Source of the DNA: Hymenopus coronatus
Taxonomy: Eukaryota > Arthropoda > Insecta > Mantodea > Hymenopodidae
Assembly: GCA_030762935.1 (NCBI GenBank)
Contig: CM060881.1
Location: 101,632,501 to 101,696,500, forward strand
Reading direction: 5' to 3'
Length of the DNA stretch: 64,000 nt
Below are positions 56,858 to 64,000 of this stretch, piece after piece. Below the pieces are notes generated by a model that made no database searches, had not been told where the DNA came from, and saw only the letters and a program-made list of their open reading frames with translations. Position 1 is the first letter of the stretch; each line of letters begins with the position of its first letter. A program made the translations under genes and the position numbers.

Positions 56858-58600
56858 TTGGCCGTGTTTCCATTGTCTATTGAGTCCTGTGGAAGGGTCT
56901 GAAGCTAAGGCATTAGAAATGTCAGAATATAAACTTTCCATCTTGGCTTCGCTATGTGGACGATACTTTCGTTGTCTGGCCTCCTGGAGAACAAAGGTTT
57001 TGGGGATTTTAGAACATCTAAATGGGACCTACAACAGCATTAAATTGACTTTAGAAGTGGAAACAAATGCGATTCATTTCCTGGACGTTCTTGTTTATAG
57101 AAAACCTGGTGGTGCTCTCAGATACGAAGTGTACAGGAAGACCACTCACACGGATCGATATCTGAAAGCAGCATCAAATCACCATCTCGCTCAAAAAAAT
57201 CTTATGTGTTCCATTCACACGACTTTCTGTACATCTCTGCAACAAATTATTTTAATAAGCTTATTCTTCTATTTACTTCATTCTAATCCAGAAAAAATTA
57301 GCAGAAATGGTCTAATTTCTTGCTTCCTTGTGAGTAGAAGGTAAATACGGGAGTACCATAGCCTAAAGCGATAATAAAATATTTTAAAAGCTGGTTTCTA
57401 TGTGACTGTATGGCCAGGAGTTTACAATTCCCGTATGAGAAAAGTAAAAATATAAGCAGTTACTGACATAGCTAGTAATATCTAAAAAAATGTCAGTGCC
57501 ACGAGACAAATGTATATAAGATACATTGTGTGTTTTAATGAGACCTAAAGTTTTGGTAGTTTAAGTTTTTGTCTATCTCTTAGGGTTCATCAGTTATGCA
57601 ACATTTCGCAAAATTTATGCAGAATAAATGTCTTAAGATAATTAAAAATATATACATTTAATTTTTAATATAAATATCTTTAATATATGATAATTTAATC
57701 AAAATCGTTAGATCCACATTTGAGAAAATCAAAATTTTCGAAATTTTTTCCACGTAAAGGGTAGTTGTGGGTGGGGTTAGTTTCTTGAAGATCTTCGTGT
57801 AGCATGAAGATAATGAACTTAACGGAACTTTCGTTTTGAAGCCGTACCGCCCAAGACACATACAAACACTCACACAGACACACAGTAAAACGTATTTTTT
57901 TATACAGGGCGTCTCAGAACATGTATTTCCGGTGGATATGTCTGTATCGAATTTATGGGTGAAATACCTTCTCTATACACTATTTACATAGTACTACGTG
58001 TGAAGAAAGTAAAAAGGACATTCGTCAAAACTTTGGTACAATGAGCCAAAAGCGTGTCCGAGACTGAACATCTGGAGTCTGAATTAAAACATCTGAAGGG
58101 GTGCTGAAAAACAATTTCTTCCACAACGAGGATTTTAATCGTACCATTAGACTTCGACGCGCTAATACACCCGACCCTAAGATACAACTAAAGGCTTTTC
58201 TACCACATGTGGAAGATGTCACGTGCGCATTTCTCGGTTACTAAAGAAGAGCATCAAAACTGTCTTTACATCGACAAGCAAGATAGGCAACATGTTTTGT
58301 TCGGTAAAAGATGTGAGAGATCCATTAAGTATTACGGGTATATACGATACCATGTGAGTGGCAAAGTATATGTCGGCATGACCAGAAAATCTGTTAAAAA
58401 GCGTGTAGCAGAACATCAACGTGATGTTCACTTAATACAGGCTAGTCCACCTAGTTCAGCAACTGCGGATCACATATTTACAGAGGGCCATAGAATGAAA
58501 TTTCATGATACTGAGGTGCTGGCAAAAAAGAAGAAAAAAAAAGAAGAAGATATTTCCATCTTCTCAGGAGAGAAGGTATTGAAATACAGTACGTTTGTTA
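56858..58600 (+). pseudogene. Penelope-like element, RT and GIY-YIG domains, split and frameshifted
   Basis: RT part (56858-57195): LSPV, then YVDDTFVVW around 56953-56980 in one frame, then, after a frameshift, EHLNGTYNSIKLTLE, HFLDVLVYRKPGG and VYRKTTHTDRYLKAASN. A family H element interrupts at 57195-58014, after which the frame resumes RTFVKTLVQ and ELKHLK. The C-terminal endonuclease (58330-58530) shows YIRYHVSGKVYVGMTRKS, RVAEHQRDVH, ADHIFTEGH and FHDTEVL. RT plus C-terminal GIY-YIG is diagnostic of Penelope-like elements. 5' truncated, with stops and frameshifts; inactive. Confidence 0.9.
57195..58014 (-). mobile_element. Family H element inserted in a Penelope-like element
   Basis: Starts ATCTTATGTGTTCCATTCAC, right after an A run of the host frame, and ends GAAGAAAGTAAAAA, right before the host frame resumes. 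The host coding frame reads on across the join, so both ends of the family H element are defined to within the A run, with A4-5 at each side. Length about 820 bp; CA tract reduced. It carries the hairpin end and the ACTTTCTCT-type end in the usual spacing. Confidence 0.9.
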
Positions 58601-58775
58601 CAAAACATGGCCGTAAGGAAACGGCCCGTGTGATCTTCACTGCATTTACCTGGGCGCGCGTCCTACATACTTTTATCGTCACACGTCAGTCAGTCTTACT
58701 TCTGTTCTAGGCCAGTTCACACATGAATGACATTAGGAATGTTTAGTGTTTAGTTTTGCTTGAAGGGCTTTCAAA

Positions 58776-59130
58776 ATGCCATGTACAGTACCACAAAGAG
58801 TGTTTATGTACGATACGTATGTGCTTACATCATCTTGTAGGGATGAAACTAAATTTCCTGGTGCGTGTTCCGAGTAGAGAAGCCGTTCGTTTGCTTGTAA
58901 ATAAATTCGGGACAGGATCAATTTGCGATAGGATTAGAAAGGTAAACAGGCCTGTGCTTATGGAGCAGAAATTAGACGAAATCGGAGAAAGGTTAGAATG
59001 GTCACCTCGAAAATCTCTTAGGCGTCTTGCACAAGAAACTGACATTTCGAAAGCTTCAGCAAGGAAAGCAACAAAACTTATAAAACTCAGGCATACAAGG
59101 TTATTGTTGTCCAAGAATTTCCAATATCTC
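58776..59130 (+). pseudogene. N-terminal helix-turn-helix domain of a Tc1/mariner-related protein
   Basis: Two frames joined by a frameshift near 58850-58870: MPCTVPQRVFMYDTYVLTSS from 58776, then VPSREAVRLLVNKFGTGSI, EQKLDEIGERLEWSPRKSL, RRLAQETDISKASARKATKL. This matches the tandem helix-turn-helix N-terminus (DUF4817-type) widespread in arthropods and related to Tc1/mariner transposases. The catalytic domain is not found downstream. Inactive and truncated. Confidence 0.8.
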
Positions 59131-59609
59131 CTGTGATAAGGTATGTTTTATGCTTATTCTCATAATTGTTAATGTGATTTGAGATTTTATTTCACCTCTA
59201 TTTGACTGGGTGACGGGCCGTGTGACTGCCAGCCAAATATCAGTACGTGACCAAGAGACGGACTGTGCATCTGACGGCCAAGTTTGTAGCATACTTACTG
59301 TAGAATAACATACTAATAACTTGAACAAAGACGGCAGAATAAGCAAAACCTGAAACCGGTTTTAGTAAACAAATAACTGGTTGATCTTCACTCACCTACC
59401 GGACACACCTGTGCGTTACCCTTTTAGGTTAGGTTATTTATTTATGATTTGTATGTACTGTGCTGTAAATGGGACCCGGCTTTCAGGCATTAGTTTAACA
59501 TTATGTATAGGTTATTTGAAAATGTTTGTAACTGTCTTTTTTATTATTTGTTATTAAAACTCATACAGAATCGCTCCTTGCGTCCCCGAGAACAGTTGGG
59601 TTTGAAGAC

Positions 59610-60260
59610 TGTTTTTTTTTTACACACTTTCTTTGCCTATTTTGAGGTGCTCTATTTTAAACACATATTTACAATATATACATATAAACATACTCATACG
59701 CACGCACACTCACTCAACATGCACTCACGGACTCATACTCACCCACACTCTTTACAATATTTACACTTTCTATCACGTTGCTGCGTGATCGGCTATCACT
59801 GGCGTTTGGTTTTGCTGGGCTACCACTCTGAGAATATGCGTGGACATGAAGTTGTGGGCGCGAGGAGAGAGGTGGACTAAATTTAAAACTGTTTTATTCG
59901 CTTATGCTTGCGGTTTTTGGATTCGTCGCCGTCTATGTTGCAGATTTTGGGATTTTGGTGGCTCCTGGAGTCTACGTGGAGGTTCCTCTTTTTTGAATAG
60001 CTTAGATTGTGGACAGTTTTGTAGTTTTTATAGGATGGTTTTTGGGCGTTTGCCCAGGCTATGCACGCGTAGAGCATTAGGGAAAGGATGAAGGATTTGT
60101 ACAGGATTAGTTTTGAACGGGTCTGTAGTTCCTTACCCCTGAACATGGGGCGCATATCTTTAGACGCTGGAGCGCTCTGTTGGCTGTATTTGTAAGGTGG
60201 GCATAGCAGTTGAGTCGTCGATCCAACGCGACTCCTAGGTACTTGAATATATCTTGAATC
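59610..60260 (-). pseudogene. Jockey-like non-LTR fragment
   Basis: On the minus strand, FKYLGVALDRRLNCYAHL and ANRALQRLKICAPC (about 60260-60150) are followed, in another frame, by LQTRSKLILYKSFILSLML, YACIAWANAQKP and YKTVHN (60120-59985). This is the thumb region of Jockey-clade reverse transcriptase. A T run on the plus strand at 59611-59620 may be the complement of its poly-A tail. It joins a family H copy at about 60258. 5' truncated and inactive. Confidence 0.78.
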
Positions 60261-60359
60261 TTCTGGTGACACCCTCTGAAGACCTCTTTATTGGATGAAC
60301 TTTTCTGAATTTTGCAAAACTGGTAAACCGTAAGATATAGACAAAGCTTACCACACAAA

Positions 60360-60392
<33 letters not shown>

Positions 60393-60760
60393 AATATTTA
60401 AAGCACATATTTCATATACATTTTTTCGTGAAGTTGGCCGCATTTGAGATATTCCTTGTAATTGTTTCAGTTTTAAAACACTTAAACTATTCTCATATGG
60501 GAACTTGCCAGTTCCTGGCCACGCAAAGAAGCTGATTTCAATCCCATAGCTATCACATTTTATAACATTTAACTCTGGTTTAATCTAGTGAATTCCCTAA
60601 TGTGTCTTTTTCTTATAAGGAACTAAGTAATAACACCGGTTCTGCTAATGCTTATCTCGATTAGCATGAAGATGATACAAGAATAAGCTTATTAACAATA
60701 ATTTGTTACAGAGATGCAGAGAAAGTTATGCGCATGGAACACATCAGTTAGTTTTTTTTG
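60258..60760 (+). repeat. Family H copy, forward, truncated
   Basis: From ATCTTGAATCTTCTGGTG through GTAAACCGTAAGATATAGAC, a CA/TA tract (60358-60393), GAAGTTGGCCGCATTTG, GCTTATCTCGATTAGCATG and the end GAGAAAGTTATGCGCATGG with AACACATCAG. Confidence 0.8.
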
Positions 60761-63450
60761 TACTCCCGCTCTATCTCTGTCTTTTGGAACTCGATTTTTA
60801 AAACCGTTGTTTCAGTTAAATGAAACTTGGTTCTATTTCTACATTTTATATTACTAATACACGGTTAATTTATGAGGATATTCTAATTCTTCAAATGGAT
60901 AACGAAGAAAGAAAACAATGCCAAGAAGAATAGTGTGATATTCGGATGTTCAATGACTACACGTGTTTATAAAGCAAGGACATTTTCAAGTAGCAATATC
61001 AGAGTTTTAACATCGATTTTATTACAAACACCTATCGATATGTGAACAGTTTACAAATGAGACGGTGGACTGCAACAACCAAACCGCCGACTATTTGAAA
61101 ATATTAGATGACTCAACTACCCCTATTTGACGTGTGCAGATATCCCTTCGTTCTATAAAACTGTTGCAGACCTCAGCAAGGTGAACTGATGAGAGTGACA
61201 TTCTCTTTACCCCCTTGTTTTTCTGCGAAGACGGTGGAGGAGTAACATTGCGAGGAGTAACGCGATATTCGCTCTCTTCAGTTCTCCAATGGAGGGTTTT
61301 AACTTGAAATAGACCTGTTGAGTCTTACAACTCGTGCATATCTGGGTATCTTGGAGCTTGCAGTGTACGGATATATGTCCGGGACAACGAAAAGATTGTT
61401 TGCTTAGCACCAATAAAAGAACTAATTTCAGATTATTTTCTTCAGAAAGCTAACAGTTATTTGAAAATGTTGAACTGAAAACACTTTTGTAATTTATCAT
61501 TTGAAGTTATCAGTTCGTTAGCGAAATACAATATTCCAGCAGAATGATATTCGTATGAAGCTTTGAATTCTGAAGTGAGCATTTCTACAATGAGTGTACC
61601 CTTTTGCACATACATGGTGGCCCCCGTGATGTTGGTGATGTCTTTTCTTTTTTCTTTCTTTCGCATGTGTTTAAATGAAAGACCTAACACCAATTACACT
61701 AATTAACGTGCCACATTATCGTGGGATAATATATTTTTTTTATTGTGAATTCAATCATTGCAGACGTTCATTGAGACGTGATGGAGTGGTGTCGAGAGGA
61801 TCCTAAATAGCTGTGTATACCTAATTTGTTTGTTTATTTTTTTCTTGCTTTTTCCTTTATTTTTGCCACATAATTAATTTAATTAATTAATTTTAATTAA
61901 TTTAAACTTCCTTACTAACCGAAAGCTTCTAACTTCAACATGCAACTTCCTTTGAAATTACGACGTTTTCACCTTGAAGACAGGATGAGAGGCTTACAGA
62001 ATTTTTAGGGTATGAAATGGTCATGTTGGGTAAATTAGATATTTCATGAAGCAAGAGGTAACGTTGTATCAGCTTAAGCAACTGGTATTGGAGGCAATAT
62101 AAAATTATGACGCAGCTTGCTCTCATAAGCAACGCTGCCATAAGCATGGATTTAACTATAAAGTCCTCATGAAATAGGTCAGGAGTGCGTCTTTACGCTT
62201 GAAATATAAGGTACTCCTGATCAACATTGAGTAAAGGGTTGAGTTAAACATAAAAAATGTGTGGTTTTCAAGAAGAACAGAATGTACAAATTGAGTTCTG
62301 TGGAATTAAGGTAATCTACAGGGCCTCCTCGCATACTTATTTATAGTTCCTTATTTCTCCCCAAATGCATCCCCTTGTGCAACATAATCCCGAAGTGTCC
62401 TACCTCCCTTGCTACAAGTGCGAGTACTAGCTCTATCCTAGTACCCACAATGATGCGCAGTGCAGGGGTAACTCTTACCCCAATAGGGTATGTTACGATA
62501 GTATTGAATTATCAATAGAAAGTATTGAATTATCAATTTTCCTTATTCAATTAAAATTAAGTAAGAAGCAAATTAATTGTAATCAGTTTCGACCTGGTAG
62601 CACAATAAGAGATGCGCAAAGAAAAGAAAAACTAATACTGGCAGTTAAAGAATTATTACATTGTCACTAACAGCATGTGTTTCTTGAAAATGAATCCTAA
62701 ATTTATTACAAATAGAGAAATAAAAATAGAAGTAAACGTAGTGTAAAAGTAAACTACTAAGGAATAAACTGTATATACTTAACCAAATGGCAAATATTGA
62801 GCATGTTTAGGTGGTCAGTGAAAACTGATATAAATTGCATTATACACTTTCTCATCACAGTGAAAAAAACTATTATTAATCTTTTGGTCGGAAATGTTAA
62901 ACGGCCTAGCTACATAGAGTAAAACGATCTTAGAGGCACCACATGATCACGTTCTAAATGTAATACTAATATTCTAGAGTCCGTTCCATAGAAATGCAGA
63001 GTGACTTTTGCTTTACAGAAAGGAATAGGTGTTTCTTCAAACATTTTGTAGGATTTGCAATATTCATATCACGACCAGTACTAAATGCGACGTCCAGCGC
63101 AATTTTTTGATATGATCATCATTTATATTAAGTATGATATAAAGCGTTGCATATTTGCGCTCTGAAGATAAAATAATGAGAGCTGGATGAAACAAAACGT
63201 CCATGTACATTTTGATTTTTTTCTCTCTCTCTAGCATATGGGAATTATAGAAAGCGTAATGACCAATTATTTCCACAAGCTCTTGGAGTTAAAACATATT
63301 ACTGCTATTAAGGGAAACTTGATTTGTTCATACTGTAAATAACGTGAGCAGTAAATGATGTGTTGGCAAAGATTCCTCTCATTTGAACAGAGGTTAATAT
63401 ATTACACAACTTACACTAAATCGGTGCATTAAAATAATCATATTATTTAT
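60761..63450. other. Low-copy region without recognisable gene
   Basis: No family H blocks, no tRNA-like sequence and no transposon motifs. Reading frames are short (90 codons or fewer) and of AT-rich composition. A TTAATTAA-rich tract lies at about 61873-61905. This could be intergenic or intronic DNA. Confidence 0.35.
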
Positions 63451-63465
63451 CCACAGAAAAGGATA

Positions 63466-63509
63466 GATAGAGAGAGGGAGAGAGAGAGAGACAGAGAGAG
63501 AGAGAGAGA
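63466..63509. repeat. (GA)n microsatellite
   Basis: Interrupted GA dinucleotide tract not associated with a tRNA-Leu unit. Confidence 0.85.
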
Positions 63510-63654
63510 TATTATAACTGGAGAAGGATTTCAACACTAGGCCTGCTGTACCAATAGGATCGTTAAATTATAAGATAACCGCTTACGTAACCTATGTCTG
63601 TTTCGCTGTTCCCTCGCACCTACTGGAACATCAGGCACCCCATTCTCGAGCTAA

Positions 63655-64000
63655 AGTGCATTGGCACTATATCTCGCTGTTATGGCTCCGTCAGTGAGGT
63701 ACATCTGTCAACTTGGTGCGTCATTGTCAGTGGAACAACGTGTGCTAATACGCAAAGTTTATTTCAAACGTGAATCTGCTCGCCCTATGTGTGTGTGCAC
63801 GTTACGGAAGGGTATTCCACACTTCAGCCGTTGGCTTAGTGCACGTCAGCCCCCTGGAGGAAGGATGAGATGAGAGTGATTTTATAGGGTGGCTGACATC
63901 CGGACAGGGAGAGAGCCACCCTGGAGAGTACCTAACAGTTCTCAAGCAGTTTTTAGTCCGATGCGGAGAGCGCCACGAACACGCCTGAGTCCTCAGACAA
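63655..64000 (+). mobile_element. Transposon-derived segment, continues past window
   Basis: A plus-strand frame from 63661 (MAPSVRYICQLGASLSVEQR, then VYFKRESARPM and RKGIPHFSR) ends near 63870. The block SVEQRVLIRKVYFKR resembles the first helix of arthropod DUF4817-type helix-turn-helix proteins, but other parts do not. The DNA from 63790 to 64000 aligns with the minus strand of 16395-16745, ending at a shared CCTGAGTC...CAGACAA end. The window cuts it. Confidence 0.5.

Noticed and set aside
58219..58431. Minus-strand frames opposite the Penelope-like endonuclease
   Set aside because: Shadows of the plus-strand GIY-YIG frame, which has clear motif support.
1..64000. LTR retrotransposon, endogenous virus or bacterial sequence
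   Set aside because: No long direct repeats, gag/pol order, integrase motifs or dense operon-like coding were seen; all RT fragments are non-LTR or Penelope-like.

Overview
This is an AT-rich, gene-poor stretch of an animal nuclear genome, read by eye. I found no convincing host protein-coding gene. What is present is intron-containing eukaryotic tRNA-Leu(CAA) genes, several tRNA-derived SINE families, and fossils of many eukaryotic transposons (mariner, hAT-like, Penelope-like, RTE-, Jockey- and other non-LTR elements). Two of the SINE families resemble, from memory, SINEs of orthopteroid insects, so an arthropod, probably a large-genome polyneopteran insect, is my best guess. This is inference.

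Layout. 1-2.5 kb: two inverted, damaged tRNA-Leu copies and a SINE-interrupted copy of a dispersed repeat that I call family H. 3.18-5.47 kb: a candidate DNA transposon with two nested pairs of inverted repeats and a broken ORF resembling DUF7869-type RNase H-fold proteins. 6-33 kb: a head-to-tail array of long units, each led by a tRNA-Leu(CAA) gene or pseudogene (about 6090, 9361, 11689, 15471, 17516, 20757, 26325 and 31443). Copies at 11689, 20757 and 26325 look intact. The units carry later insertions: Jockey-like and other non-LTR fragments, a MITE, SINEs and family H copies. 33-46 kb: family H copies, a SINE with a 12-bp target duplication, a fold-back around a tRNA-like SINE, a 1007-bp hAT-like element with a perfect 8-bp duplication, and a mariner inserted in the catalytic core of an RTE-like reverse transcriptase. 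46-60 kb: a dense nest of family H copies with a zinc-knuckle non-LTR element, an RTE-like element interrupted by a SINE, a Penelope-like element (PLE) split by family H, a helix-turn-helix transposase fossil and a Jockey fragment. 60.8-63.6 kb: mostly low-copy sequence with no recognisable gene; the window ends inside a transposon-like repeat that has a relative at about 16.4 kb.

The most interesting signal is family H, roughly 0.8-1 kb and present in about 20 full or partial copies on both strands. It has a 12-bp inverted motif that is terminal at one end and about 20 bp internal at the other, a terminal hairpin, an internal CA microsatellite, and insertion into A/T runs. Two nested insertions fix its ends. 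The architecture resembles non-autonomous Helentron-type elements (HINEs). The parts do not form a metabolic or defence system; they record successive waves of transposition into an amplified tRNA-Leu locus. All boundaries were estimated by eye and may be off by some bases, more for degraded copies.
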